The notes under the pieces were generated by a model. That model was not told the origin of the DNA, ran no database searches, and saw only the letters and a list, made by a program, of their open reading frames with translations. A program made the translations under genes and the position numbers. Below, in pieces: positions 41,420 to 50,651 of a stretch of DNA of 64,000 nucleotides (within the stretch, counting starts at the first letter, position 1; every line of letters begins with the position of its first letter). Origin of the DNA: Elusimicrobiales bacterium (lineage in GTDB: Bacteria; Elusimicrobiota; Elusimicrobia; Elusimicrobiales; Elusimicrobiaceae); contig JBAZJT010000004.1 of assembly GCA_041651175.1 (NCBI GenBank), positions 100,529 to 164,528 on the forward strand. The letters are read 5' to 3'.

Positions 41420-42499
41420 CTATAACGTTGATTTGAAGCGGCGGCGCGCGGCCCAGGCCGCCGCCGCGCCCATTACGGCAAGCGCGCCCAGATAACGCAG
41501 GAACAGCCCCCAGTCGCCGCCTTTGAGCAGGATGTTGCGCGCCAGCGCGGCGAAATACATCAGCGGGTCCAGATACGCCGCCCAGCGCGCCGCGGGCGGG
41601 ATATTTTCCACCGGAAACATTATGCCAGACAGCAGCATCGCCGGGAAAAGGAACATGAAGCCCCCCATCATCGCCTGCTGCTGCGTGGCGGCGAAAGTGG
41701 AAATCAGCGCGCCGATGTTGACGGTAACAAACACGAAAGCCAGCCCCGCCAGCGCCATTTGAATCGCGGGGCCGCGCAGCGGCACCCCGAATATGGCATA
41801 CGCGGCGGCCATTATAAGCGGCACCTCAATGAACCCCAGCAAAATATAGGGGACGGTCTTGCCCGCTATTATTTCCGACGGCGACACAGGGGCCGACAGC
41901 AGGGTCTCCATAGTGCCGCTTTCGCGCTCGCGCGCGACGGCCATGCTGGTTACAATCACGGTGATGAGGCACAGTATCATGCTCATCACCCCCGGCACCA
42001 TAAAAAGCGCGGATTCCATCGCGGGGTTGTAAAGCACCCGTATGTCCAGAGACGGCGGCGGGCCCGGCGGCATTTCGCGGGACACAACCGCTTTGACATA
42101 CCGCTCCACCTCCCGCGCGCGCACCGGGTTGGAGGCGTCAACCAGAAGCTGCATTTTCGCGCCGCCGCGCGCCGCCGCGCGGGCCGGACCGCCCGGCGGC
42201 ATCACCAGAACGGCTTCCGCCCCGCCGCTTTCAACAAGCCGGGCGTAGTCCCCGTCCGGCGCGTCTTTTGCCGGCGCGAACCAGCCGGAGGCCCCGGCGC
42301 GCTCCTCCAGGCGGGCGGCCAGCCTGTCGCCCGGACTGCGCGCGATCAGCAGCCTGATATTTTTAGCCTCGCTTGAAAGCGCAAATCCGAACACCGCAAG
42401 CTGCACCACCGGCACCAGAAAAATAAGCGCGCGCATTCTTTTGTCGCGCAGCGACTGGCGCAGCTCCTTGATTATAAAGCCGCGCAGGACTTTACTCAT
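41420..42499 (-). CDS. ABC-2 type transporter permease (YbhR-like)
   Basis: 359 residues with the ABC-2 layout. One N-terminal helix after KELRQSLRDKRMRALIFLVP is followed by a large periplasmic domain of about 140 residues. Then come five helices, with ARERESGTMETLLSAPVSPS at the characteristic coupling loop and SGIMFPVENIPPAARWAAYL near the end. It pairs with the next permease and two ATPases as an exporter. It overlaps the upstream permease by four bases (ATGA). The low-complexity gene cluster follows 92 bases downstream but has its own promoter. Confidence 0.93.
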   Translation of the reverse strand: MSKVLRGFIIKELRQSLRDKRMRALIFLVPVVQLAVFGFALSSEAKNIRLLIARSPGDRLAARLEERAGASGWFAPAKDAPDGDYARLVESGGAEAVLVMPPGGPARAAARGGAKMQLLVDASNPVRAREVERYVKAVVSREMPPGPPPSLDIRVLYNPAMESALFMVPGVMSMILCLITVIVTSMAVARERESGTMETLLSAPVSPSEIIAGKTVPYILLGFIEVPLIMAAAYAIFGVPLRGPAIQMALAGLAFVFVTVNIGALISTFAATQQQAMMGGFMFLFPAMLLSGIMFPVENIPPAARWAAYLDPLMYFAALARNILLKGGDWGLFLRYLGALAVMGAAAAWAARRRFKSTL

Positions 42500-43575
42500 G
42501 GCTCCACATCCGTCTTGAATTTCAGGGTGGCCAGGGTTATGAGAACCGCGTCAAGCGCGGCCAGAGCGCAGAGCGGGCCGGCAGCCCCGGCAAGCCCGCC
42601 GCCCTTGAGGAAAATCCCCCTGCTTATCTCCATGAACCAGCGCGGCGGCAGAATTGCCGTCAGATATTTGAAAAAAAGCGGCATGTTCTCCACCGGAAAA
42701 ATGAAACCCGACAGCAGGAAAGCCGGCAGCAGGCCAGATACCATCGCAAACTGCATCGCTATCTGCTGCTGGCGGGTAAGCACCGAAATCAGCAGTCCCT
42801 GCGCCAGCGCCGCCGTTACAAACATCGCGCAGGCCAGCCAGTAAACCGCCATATCGCCCGCCGCCGGGACGGAAAACACCAGCCGCCCCGCCGCATACAC
42901 CGCCGCCGCGCCCGCAAGCCCCAGCAGAAAATAAGGGGCCAGTTTCCCCGCCACAATCTCAGACGGGCGCGCGGGGGTGGAAAGCAGCAGTTCCATGGAG
43001 CCGCGCTCCCATTCCCGCGCCACCGTCAGCGCGGTAAGCAGCACCGACAGCACCCCGATTATCACCACCGCCAGCCCCGGCACCACGAACCAGCGGCTGT
43101 TGAATTCCGGGTTGAACATGAACCGCGTCCGAATCTGCGGCGCGCCCTCCGGCGCGGTGGAGGCGGCCTCCGTGATTTGCGCGATATAACCCAGCGCCGC
43201 GCCGGCGCGCGCGTTGTCGGAGCCATCCACCAGCATCTGCGCCCCGCCGCCCCGCCGCCCGAAACGTTCGTTGATTACAAGCGAGCAGACCGCCTCCCCC
43301 GAATCCAGCGGCTGCACGGGCGAGGCCCCGCTTTCCGGCTCAATCCGCGCGAAATAGCCGGAGGAGGTGAATTTTTGCGCGAAATCGCGCGAGAGGCGCG
43401 AATTATCCCTGTCCCGCACCGAAAGCGGAATCCTGTCGTAATTGAGGTCTATCACAAACCCGAAAAAAAGCAGCAGCACCAGCGGCAGCCCCAGCGCCAG
43501 CGCGAGGGTGAACGGGTCCCGCAGCAGATGCTTGAATTCCTTTGCGGCGATGGCGCGGGCGCGCTCAATCCTCAT
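42496..43575 (-). CDS. ABC-2 type transporter permease (YbhS-like)
   Basis: 359 residues, a paralogue of the following permease and of the same length. It has KEFKHLLRDPFTLALALGLP, the AREWERGSMELLLSTPARPS coupling loop and FLLSGFIFPVENMPLFFKYL. The periplasmic domain between the first and second helices is retained. The two permeases should form a heterodimeric channel. It overlaps the upstream ATPase gene by 11 nt. By order it corresponds to YbhS of the E. coli YbhGFSR system, which exports drugs and possibly lipids or LPS-related material. Confidence 0.93.
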   Translation of the reverse strand: MRIERARAIAAKEFKHLLRDPFTLALALGLPLVLLLFFGFVIDLNYDRIPLSVRDRDNSRLSRDFAQKFTSSGYFARIEPESGASPVQPLDSGEAVCSLVINERFGRRGGGAQMLVDGSDNARAGAALGYIAQITEAASTAPEGAPQIRTRFMFNPEFNSRWFVVPGLAVVIIGVLSVLLTALTVAREWERGSMELLLSTPARPSEIVAGKLAPYFLLGLAGAAAVYAAGRLVFSVPAAGDMAVYWLACAMFVTAALAQGLLISVLTRQQQIAMQFAMVSGLLPAFLLSGFIFPVENMPLFFKYLTAILPPRWFMEISRGIFLKGGGLAGAAGPLCALAALDAVLITLATLKFKTDVEP

Positions 43576-44467
43576 GGGCCACCTTCAGGAAAACATCTTC
43601 CAGCGACGGCTCTATCCGGCGCGAGCGCATTTCCGGGCGGGCTTTGGCGAATTTTTCCCAGGCCGCGCCGTCGCGCGCCTCCACATGCCAGAACAGCCCG
43701 AAAGGCACAACCGGCCCCGCGCCGCAGGATTGCAGGTCGCGCGCGAAAGCCGCCTCCCCCTCCGGCGCGGACACCTCGTAGAGCGGGGCGGGAAAATGCG
43801 CGGCCCGCAGCCCCGCCGGAGAATCCAGCGCGATGATTTGTCCCGCACGCATGAACGCGATGCGCGAGCATTGCCCCGCCTCGTCCATGTAATGCGTGGT
43901 CACGAAAACGGTTTTTTCCCGCCCGGCCAGTTCGGTTATCAGTTTCCAGAACCGCGCGCGGGACAGGGGGGAGACGCCCGCCGTCGGCTCGTCCAGAAAA
44001 ACGACTTCCGGCTCGTGCAGCAGCGCGGCGCACAGCGCCATTATCTGCCTGTCGCCGCCGGGCAGCTCGCCGGCCAGCGCGGCGGGCGCGCGGTCAAAGC
44101 CCGCAAACTCCAGCAGCCGGCGCGCGCGCACGCGAATCTGCCCGTCCGAAAGCCCGCGCAGCGCGCCGGCAAAAGCCAGGTTCTCCTCCACGGTCATATC
44201 GGGGTAAAGCGTGAATTTCTGCGACATGTAGCCGATTTTACGCTTGACCTCCGCCGCCGCGGAGCGCGCGTCCGCGCCGCAGACGGTTATCCGGCCCGCC
44301 GTCGGGACCAGCAGCCCGCAAATGGCGCGTATAAGCGTGGTCTTGCCCGCGCCGTTTGCGCCCAGAAATCCGAATATCTCGCCCGCGCCGGCCTTGAAAG
44401 ACACGCCGTCCACCGCCCTGAAATCCCCGAAAGCGACGGATACATTTTCAACATCAACCGTAATCAT
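43565..44467 (-). CDS. ABC transporter ATPase (second half of a YbhF-like pair)
   Basis: 300 residues from the ATG at 44467, overlapping the previous ATPase gene as ATGA. Walker A is GANGAGKTTL, Walker B VVFLDEPTAGVSP, the Q-loop lies at YMSQKFTLYPDMTVEENL and the switch His is in FVTTHYMDE. The signature is ELPGGDRQ instead of LSGG, a slight degeneration that may make one of the two ATP sites less active. The C-terminal 70 residues resemble the regulatory domain of this ABC-2 family. It probably forms a heterodimer with the upstream ATPase. Confidence 0.93.
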   Translation of the reverse strand: MITVDVENVSVAFGDFRAVDGVSFKAGAGEIFGFLGANGAGKTTLIRAICGLLVPTAGRITVCGADARSAAAEVKRKIGYMSQKFTLYPDMTVEENLAFAGALRGLSDGQIRVRARRLLEFAGFDRAPAALAGELPGGDRQIMALCAALLHEPEVVFLDEPTAGVSPLSRARFWKLITELAGREKTVFVTTHYMDEAGQCSRIAFMRAGQIIALDSPAGLRAAHFPAPLYEVSAPEGEAAFARDLQSCGAGPVVPFGLFWHVEARDGAAWEKFAKARPEMRSRRIEPSLEDVFLKVAHED

Positions 44468-45186
44468 TTGCCCGCCATGAAAAGTTCCGAAAAGTCTTTC
44501 GCGCCGTAATTGTCCAGCACGGATTGCGGCGGCCCGCTTGCTATAACCGAGCCGCCGTCCAGCAGATGCGCGCGGGCGCAGCGCAGCGCCTCGTCCATAT
44601 ACGAGGTTGACATTATTATCGTGGCGCCTTCGGCGCAGATTCCGCGCATGAGCTGCCACAGCTCCAGCCGGCTGACGGGGTCAACGCCTATGGTAGGCTC
44701 GTCCAGCAGCAGCAGTTTGGGCGAGCGCAGCAGCACGCAGGCCAGCCCCAGCTTTTTATACATCCCGCCGGAAAGCCGGCCCGCCCTGCGCTCCGCGAAA
44801 TTTTCCAGCCTTGTCAGATGAAGCAGCCGCGCGCTTTTTTCCCTGAATTCACTTTCCGGCAGGCCGTAGAGGCCCGCGAAAAATTCCAGATGCTCCATGC
44901 ACGAGAGGTCGGCGTAAAGGCTCTGCTCCTGCGGGAAATAGGCGATGCCTTCGCGCATTTGCTGGAACGGAACTTCCCGCCCGCCGGAAGAATAGGCGAT
45001 TGCGCCCCCGTCCGCGCGCAGCAGCCCCGCCAGCAGCCGCAGCAGAGTGGTCTTGCCCGCGCCGTTTGGGCCTATAACGCCGTGCAGCAGCCCCCCTTCA
45101 AAATCCAGCGAGACGTTTTTGAGCGCGGCGTTTTTTCCGAGCTTTTTGCTTACAGCGTCCAGCCGGACCCGCGCGGAGCCGTCCAT
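44464..45186 (-). CDS. ABC transporter ATPase (first half of a YbhF-like pair)
   Basis: 240 residues. Walker A is GPNGAGKTTLLRLL, the Q-loop YFPQEQSLYADLSCMEHL, the signature RLSGGMYKKLGLACVLL and Walker B LLLLDEPTIGVDP; the switch His position reads IIMSTSYMDE, where Ser replaces the usual His, so catalysis at its own site may be weak. The short N-terminus and lack of a C-terminal extension match the first half of the fused double ATPase YbhF/RbbA, here encoded as a separate gene. It starts two bases after the HlyD gene. Confidence 0.93.
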   Translation of the reverse strand: MDGSARVRLDAVSKKLGKNAALKNVSLDFEGGLLHGVIGPNGAGKTTLLRLLAGLLRADGGAIAYSSGGREVPFQQMREGIAYFPQEQSLYADLSCMEHLEFFAGLYGLPESEFREKSARLLHLTRLENFAERRAGRLSGGMYKKLGLACVLLRSPKLLLLDEPTIGVDPVSRLELWQLMRGICAEGATIIMSTSYMDEALRCARAHLLDGGSVIASGPPQSVLDNYGAKDFSELFMAGK

Positions 45187-45187
45187 A

Positions 45188-45919
45188 TCACTCCGGCAGC
45201 CGGACTTCCACCGTCATGCCGGGCTTGAGCAGGTTTTCCGGGTTTTTGAACACCACTTTAACACCGAAGACAAGGCGGGTGCGTTCTTTGCGCGTCTGGA
45301 CGTTTTTGGGGGTGAACTCCGCCTCGTCGTTGACGACGGCGATTTTTCCGGGAAATTCTTTTTGCCCCAGCTCCGGCAGATACCCCGTTACTTCCATGCC
45401 CGTGGAGAGTTTGGCTATCATGTCGTGCGGGACATAGACCCAGCCGTAAACCTCGCTCAAATCCGCCACGGTGGCCAGCTTGGTTCCGGGCTGCACCAGC
45501 TCGCCGTTTTCGCGGTGCTTGTAGAGCATTTTGCCGTCCACCGGAGATTTTATGACGCACCAGGAGGCGCGCAGCGCGGCGTCGTCGCTGCGGTACTTGA
45601 GCCTGTCGAAATTCTCGCGCGAAAGCGAGCCGGACTCGTGCAGCCCGACGGCGCGCTCGTAATCCTTGCGCGCGATATCCGCGGCGAGTTTGGCGTCATC
45701 GCAGTCCAGCGATACCAGCGTCCGGCCTTTTTTGACGGAGCCGCCCTCCTCCGCGCCGTAGCCGGTTATCTGGCCGGAGATGCGGGCGGAGAGGTCTATC
45801 TCGGTGGCCTCTATGGTGGCGGCGTAAAGAAAGGGTTTTTTCGCCCGGAAATTCCAGGCCAGCGCGGCGGCAGCCGCAACGGCGGCAATGACGGCGATTT
45901 TGCGTTTATCCATAATCAC
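45188..45919 (-). CDS. HlyD-family periplasmic adaptor (YbhG-like membrane fusion protein)
   Basis: 243 residues. An N-terminal signal anchor (IAVIAAVAAAAALAWNF) is followed by the first half of the biotinyl-lipoyl domain (EIDLSARISGQITGYGAEEG), a short helical hairpin (AKLAADIARKDYERAVGLHE), the second lipoyl half (IKSPVDGKMLYKHRENGELV) and beta-barrel strands. The hairpin is short, consistent with YbhG-type adaptors. It links the inner-membrane ABC-2 exporter to the TolC-like outer-membrane protein encoded just upstream, which it overlaps by four bases. Confidence 0.93.
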   Translation of the reverse strand: MIMDKRKIAVIAAVAAAAALAWNFRAKKPFLYAATIEATEIDLSARISGQITGYGAEEGGSVKKGRTLVSLDCDDAKLAADIARKDYERAVGLHESGSLSRENFDRLKYRSDDAALRASWCVIKSPVDGKMLYKHRENGELVQPGTKLATVADLSEVYGWVYVPHDMIAKLSTGMEVTGYLPELGQKEFPGKIAVVNDEAEFTPKNVQTRKERTRLVFGVKVVFKNPENLLKPGMTVEVRLPE

Positions 45920-47250
45920 TCCAGGCTTGCCAGCAGCGCAAGCTCCATCAGCATCTGCGCGTCGGTCAGCGCGGTCTGGGTTTTGGCCTCCAGCTCGCGC
46001 AGGTTGGCGGCCTCCAGCTCCAGATAGGTGGAACGGCCCGCGTTGTAGGAATCATACGTCAGCCGGGCGGCCTCCTCGGCCTCCTTTGCGGCCTGGATAT
46101 TGAGCCGCTGCTGCGCCTCAAGCGAGGCGAAGGCGTCCGCCGCCTCGCCGAAATCGCGCCGGATTTCGCGGACAAGCTGGAGGCGGCGCTCGTCGGCGGA
46201 GAGGGCCATGCTCTCCTGCTGCTGCGAGAGAAAACCGTTTTTGCCGCTTTCAAAAAGCGGGAATGAAACCGCCGCCCCTGCGGAATTCTGCCCGAAACTA
46301 TACAGCGACGGGCCGTTGGGATATTCCAGCGCCGAGCGCGCGGACAATGTTATTTTCGGCCCCGTGTCGGCCAGCCGGCTTTGCGCCGCCGCGCGGTAAG
46401 ACGAGGCCGACAGTTCCAGCGCGCGCAGGCCGGGGCTGTTGAAATCCGGTTTGGCGGCGGCGTAGCGGCGCATTTTCTCAAGCAGGCCGGCGGCGGGCTC
46501 CGCGGAGACAAGCGCGGTGGGCGGCTCTATGCCGTAATCGCGGTAATTCAGCCGCCAGTCCAGCGGCAGCGAGGGGTCGTAGCCGCACTCGTCGCCGGAG
46601 ACGGCGCACAGCGCGCGCAGCGCGGCGGACAAGTCGCTGCGCGCCTGGCGCAGCTGCCTGCCGCGCTCCAGCAATTGCTGGTGGGACATCAGTTCGTCCA
46701 GCCGGGTCTTTACGCCGGCGGCGGCGTTGAGCGAGATGTCGCGGTACTGCTCCGCCGCCAGCTTGTGCTGGCCCGCCACCAGATACAGCCGCTCCAGCGA
46801 GTATTGCGCCCGGAAATAAGCCATGCGCGCGGCAAGGGCGACCTGGCGGGAGATGTTTTTTACTTCCTCTTCCTTTGCCAGCGCCAGCTTGTCGGCGCTT
46901 TCATGCGCCAGGGCGCGCGCCCCGGCGTCGTAAACTGTCCAGTAGGCGGCGGGGCCTATGGAATAATTCCAGTTGTCGCCCAGATACTGCTTTCCGACTA
47001 TGGGCAGCGTCATCGCCGGAATAACGCCGGAGTATTTCAGCCAGCCTTCCATTGCAATGCGCGGATACAGCGGCGAGAGCAGCGCATTCTCCGCGCTGAT
47101 GGCGGCGGCAAGCTCGGCCCGCGCGCTTTTAAGCTGATGCGACGAGGAAAACGCCGCCTCCTCGCAGCCGGAGAGCGAAAGCGAAACCGCCTGCTGCGCC
47201 CGGCAGTCGGCGCAGAGCAGAAATAACGCAATCAGAACAGTCATCGGCAT
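45916..47250 (-). CDS. TolC-like outer-membrane efflux protein
   Basis: 444 residues with a signal peptide (MPMTVLIALFLLCADCRAQQ). The two repeats of the TolC fold are seen: LSGCEEAAFSSSHQLKSARA at the start, and the second repeat from about residue 240 with LRALELSASSYRAAAQSRLA. The long helices are rich in Ala, Gln, Glu and Arg, and YPNGPSLYSFGQNSAGAAVS is the pattern of the second barrel strand region. It supplies the outer-membrane exit for the adjacent exporter. Its neighbour upstream is the M16 protease gene, three bases away, suggesting one transcript. Confidence 0.93.
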   Translation of the reverse strand: MPMTVLIALFLLCADCRAQQAVSLSLSGCEEAAFSSSHQLKSARAELAAAISAENALLSPLYPRIAMEGWLKYSGVIPAMTLPIVGKQYLGDNWNYSIGPAAYWTVYDAGARALAHESADKLALAKEEEVKNISRQVALAARMAYFRAQYSLERLYLVAGQHKLAAEQYRDISLNAAAGVKTRLDELMSHQQLLERGRQLRQARSDLSAALRALCAVSGDECGYDPSLPLDWRLNYRDYGIEPPTALVSAEPAAGLLEKMRRYAAAKPDFNSPGLRALELSASSYRAAAQSRLADTGPKITLSARSALEYPNGPSLYSFGQNSAGAAVSFPLFESGKNGFLSQQQESMALSADERRLQLVREIRRDFGEAADAFASLEAQQRLNIQAAKEAEEAARLTYDSYNAGRSTYLELEAANLRELEAKTQTALTDAQMLMELALLASLE

Positions 47251-47253
47251 ACT

Positions 47254-50200
47254 TTAGTAAACCCAGAAGTCGCGCGGATACACAAGGACAAGCGGCTCCG
47301 TCTCGCCGCGGCCTTCAAGCCAGCGTCCGTATTTCAGCGCCATCGCCTCCGGCGCGATGGCGAAAGTTTTGGCCCCCGGCTCTTTTGACAGCGGCCTGCC
47401 CGGCAGCGGCAGCGCGCGCCCCGCCGCCAGCGGCGCGCGGCGGGAAAGTTCGGCGGGCGCGTCCGGCCTTGCGCCAAGCGAGAGCAGCGCGGTCTTGAAC
47501 CGGCGCACAATTTCCGGCGAAAGTCCGTCCGCGAAATCGCAGGCGGCGGCGTAGCCGCGCGCGGACGGCGAGTCGCCGCCGCGGTAATCGCCAAAACAGT
47601 TGGACAGCGCGTAATCCGCCAGATACGGCTGCGGCGGCACCGGCTTTTCCGCGACGGAGGCGGCAAATTCCAGCGTAAGCGGGAGGTCGGGGCAGCGCTC
47701 GGCATAATAAGAGAACTTTCCGCTGGCGGGGTTTGCGCCTATTCCGTTGCTGTAGGCCAGCCCGGCGTCCCATGTTTTCATAAACAGCCCGTGCGGCCCG
47801 CCGCCGCCCAGCAGCTTAAGCGCGAGGAACCGCCACAGCTTCTCCTCGTCCGTATCCCTGTAGGACACGCCTTCGGCCCTGGTCAAAATCACGCCGGAGG
47901 AGCCGGCGGCGTTGACGAAAGCGCCGTGAACCAGCCGCCCGGCGGCGGGACTGCGTTTTCGCACATTGGAAAGGACTATATCCGCGCCCGCGGGCGCAGC
48001 CGGGCGTTCCGCGGCGGCGGGCAGTTTGGAAAGCACGGCGTCAACCGCGCGCAGCGCGGCGGCGGCATTGGCGGGCGAGCCGGCAACGGCGGCGCGCGCA
48101 TTGTTGCGGTCAAGCAGTCTGCCCAGCGCGGCTTTCAACCCGCCCAGCGCGCCCTCCGGGCCGGAGCGCAGCGCGCGCAGGAATTCTCCCGCCAGGAAAG
48201 CCGTGTCGCCGCGCGCGCTTTGCGGCGGGAAGCGGCGGATATTCCACTCCAGCGATTCCAGCAGCCAGCGCGGCAGCGGCGCGCCGGGGCGCAGTTCGCC
48301 GGAGGCGGCCAGTTCCTCCAGCGCGCGCGGGGCCGCGTCATCGGCGAGCATGACGCGCAGCCGCTCCAGATGGAACAGTTCCGTAAACGGGCTGTGCAGG
48401 CTCATAAACAGCGCATCATCGCTGTGGAAAAAGCCGGAGGCGGCGTCGCGCGCCCAATGCTCTTCGGAATGGTTGAACATCCCGCGTATTTCCTGGACGG
48501 ATTCGTCTATAATATCGCGCAGCCGCGCCGTGTTCCCGGCGGAGAGGTCATGGCGCAGCAGGCAGTTTTCCAGCCACGCGGCGGCGGCGGGAATTTCCTC
48601 CGCGCGCGCCGCGGAGGCGGATATCGCAATCTCCGCCCTGCCCGTGGCGGTGTTGGAGGAGACAAAAGACGACAGCGCGAATATCTCCGCCCGCCAGCGC
48701 TCTATCATGGCGGCGTAATCCAGAGTTTGACCGGAGGCGGTTTTAACGCCCGTATCCGCCAGCGCGCTTGAGAGCAGCGGCGCGCAGAGGCAATCCTCCG
48801 GCTTCAGCGCGGCGAGGTTGAAAAACAGGGTTATGTCCGTAAACGGCGTCTCGCCCACGGTGGCGGCCAGCGCGGGCGCGCCGCAGGGCAATACCGACGG
48901 GAAAACCGTTATCCCGTCGTCCAGCGTAAGCGGCGGGCTCTCCACAAAAGGCGGCCTGGGAATTGCGTCCAGTTCGCTTTCCAGGCGCAGGGTATCGCGC
49001 CGGGACTCTTCAAATTTGAGTTTTAACGGCTCTTCGCCGCGCGCGTTAAAACGGGTTTCCAGTTCCCCGCGCGCATAATCCAGCCGGGCGGCTTTATCCG
49101 CGGCGCGCCGCTCCAGCAGCCGCGAGTCCGGCTTGGAGGAGCAGCAGAACGGGATTTCGTCCAGCCCGTTTTTGGCGGCGGTCTCCCGCCAGATGTTCTG
49201 GCCGGAGTTTATGCGCCGCTCCAGAACATCTATCGCCTCAAGCTGCGCGACGGGGCGTATAAAGCCGCCGGTTTCCTCCAATGCCCGCAGATGGCGGTGC
49301 CAGCCGATGCCGCCGCCCCTGTCGCCGAATCTGGGAGGATTATCCAGAAATTTCAGCATCATCCGCCGCCGCGAGCTTAAAAGCGAGACCGCCTTTTCGC
49401 GCATCTCCCCCGCGCCGGCGCCGGACGCCATCCATTGCGCCCGCGCGGTTATCACCTCGCGCATTTCTGAAAGCATGGCCCGGCTGATATTTTCCGGCGG
49501 CAGCGCGGCGGCGTAAACCCCCGCGATATTGGAGGGCGCATCCTCGGCAAAGCCGTCCACCGCCGCCGCGCCGCAGTCGCATTTATGCGACGAGCTGTCC
49601 ACCAAATCGCGGTGCAGGTAAGACGTCTCCCCCCCGGCCAGAATTTCCATGAAAAGCGAAAACGCCAGCCTCTCGCCGTAACCGGGCCGCCGCGCCGGTT
49701 TCCAGGCGAAAACCGCGTCCTGCGGCGACTGCGCGTCGCCGGAGGGATAGGGGGCTATCACCATCTCCCCGGAGGCGGCAGGCGAGAAATCCGGCATTTC
49801 CTGCGCGCCGCCGCCCGCCCCCTGCGGCAGCCAGGCGGAGAGTTTTTCCAGAAACTCGCCCGGCGGCATTTCCGGCGGCAGCGCGGCTATCAGTTCGGCG
49901 CGCGCCATATTCCTGTAGTTGGCGGCGTGGAAAGCGCGCACCAGCGCGGGGGAAAGCCCGCGCATGGCCTCCGGCGCGCCGCCGCTTTCCCGCGCCAGCG
50001 GGTGGTTCGCGCCGTAGGCCAGTTCCGCCAGCGCGCGCCACAGCGCGTAGGACGGCTTTTCCGACGCCGCCAGCATCTCGTTGTAGACCGTGCCCTTCTC
50101 CTCCAGCGCGTAGCCGGAGGAGGAGAACGCCGCGTCAACATTGTAAATCTCGCGCCGCGCCTCCTCGTCCGAGAAATCCGGTTCCAGCAACGCGGAGAAA

Positions 50201-50586
50201 AATCGCTCCGCCAGCCGCAGGAAGGCGTCTTTTCCGCCGGCGCAGGAAAACTGGTAATTGGTGATGTCGGGATAGGTGGCAGCGGTGTTTTCGGCCAGGC
50301 AGGCGTCAAACATCATGCTAAGCCGCTTGCCCTGCCTGCCTTTGCCCAGGACTATATGCTCCAGCGCGTGCGCCTCGCCCCCGTCGCCAGCCGGCAGCGT
50401 CTGAAAACAGATTGACAATTGCGGCAGGCAGTTAAGGCGCAGCAAATCCGCCGGCAGTCCGTTGGGATGCACAAACCGCGCGCCCACCGGCGCGCCGAGA
50501 TGGTTGGTATAGACCGCGCGGACACGCCAGCCGCAAAAATCCTGATTTTCGGAGAGTCCCGAGTAATCCGCCTCAGCCGGTTTCAT
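47254..50586 (-). CDS. M16 family zinc protease, presequence-protease (PreP/Cym1) type
   Basis: 1110 residues, the length of a PreP-like two-lobe protease. The inverted zinc motif is HALEH (73-77), with the third ligand expected in the following EEKGTVYNEM region. Further features are a long second half with the M16C-associated region. No signal peptide is seen, so it is cytosolic unless exported in another way. Such enzymes degrade unstructured peptides of up to about 65 residues inside a closed chamber. It heads the operon with the exporter genes; the promoter (50595-50623) lies eight bases before the ATG and shares its -35 box with a divergent promoter. Confidence 0.93.
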   Translation of the reverse strand: MKPAEADYSGLSENQDFCGWRVRAVYTNHLGAPVGARFVHPNGLPADLLRLNCLPQLSICFQTLPAGDGGEAHALEHIVLGKGRQGKRLSMMFDACLAENTAATYPDITNYQFSCAGGKDAFLRLAERFFSALLEPDFSDEEARREIYNVDAAFSSSGYALEEKGTVYNEMLAASEKPSYALWRALAELAYGANHPLARESGGAPEAMRGLSPALVRAFHAANYRNMARAELIAALPPEMPPGEFLEKLSAWLPQGAGGGAQEMPDFSPAASGEMVIAPYPSGDAQSPQDAVFAWKPARRPGYGERLAFSLFMEILAGGETSYLHRDLVDSSSHKCDCGAAAVDGFAEDAPSNIAGVYAAALPPENISRAMLSEMREVITARAQWMASGAGAGEMREKAVSLLSSRRRMMLKFLDNPPRFGDRGGGIGWHRHLRALEETGGFIRPVAQLEAIDVLERRINSGQNIWRETAAKNGLDEIPFCCSSKPDSRLLERRAADKAARLDYARGELETRFNARGEEPLKLKFEESRRDTLRLESELDAIPRPPFVESPPLTLDDGITVFPSVLPCGAPALAATVGETPFTDITLFFNLAALKPEDCLCAPLLSSALADTGVKTASGQTLDYAAMIERWRAEIFALSSFVSSNTATGRAEIAISASAARAEEIPAAAAWLENCLLRHDLSAGNTARLRDIIDESVQEIRGMFNHSEEHWARDAASGFFHSDDALFMSLHSPFTELFHLERLRVMLADDAAPRALEELAASGELRPGAPLPRWLLESLEWNIRRFPPQSARGDTAFLAGEFLRALRSGPEGALGGLKAALGRLLDRNNARAAVAGSPANAAAALRAVDAVLSKLPAAAERPAAPAGADIVLSNVRKRSPAAGRLVHGAFVNAAGSSGVILTRAEGVSYRDTDEEKLWRFLALKLLGGGGPHGLFMKTWDAGLAYSNGIGANPASGKFSYYAERCPDLPLTLEFAASVAEKPVPPQPYLADYALSNCFGDYRGGDSPSARGYAAACDFADGLSPEIVRRFKTALLSLGARPDAPAELSRRAPLAAGRALPLPGRPLSKEPGAKTFAIAPEAMALKYGRWLEGRGETEPLVLVYPRDFWVY

Positions 50587-50594
50587 ATTAGAAC

Positions 50595-50623
50595 AGTCTA
50601 AAAGAAAATGGCGGGTTTGACAA
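50595..50623 (-). promoter_or_regulatory. Promoter of the M16-exporter operon
   Basis: On the minus strand TTGTCA (50618-50623), a 17-bp spacer and TAGACT (50595-50600), then eight bases to the ATG at 50586. Its -35 overlaps the -35 of the opposite promoter almost completely. Confidence 0.6.
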
Positions 50624-50645
50624 CCGCCGGAAAAACCGTTATACT
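50617..50645 (+). promoter_or_regulatory. Canonical sigma70 promoter TTGACA-N17-TATACT
   Basis: TTGACA (50617-50622), exactly 17 bp, then TATACT (50640-50645). It drives the leader RNA and the DUF3800 gene, with a predicted start near 50652. It is the closest match to the sigma70 consensus in the window. Confidence 0.8.
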
Positions 50646-50651
50646 ATAACA

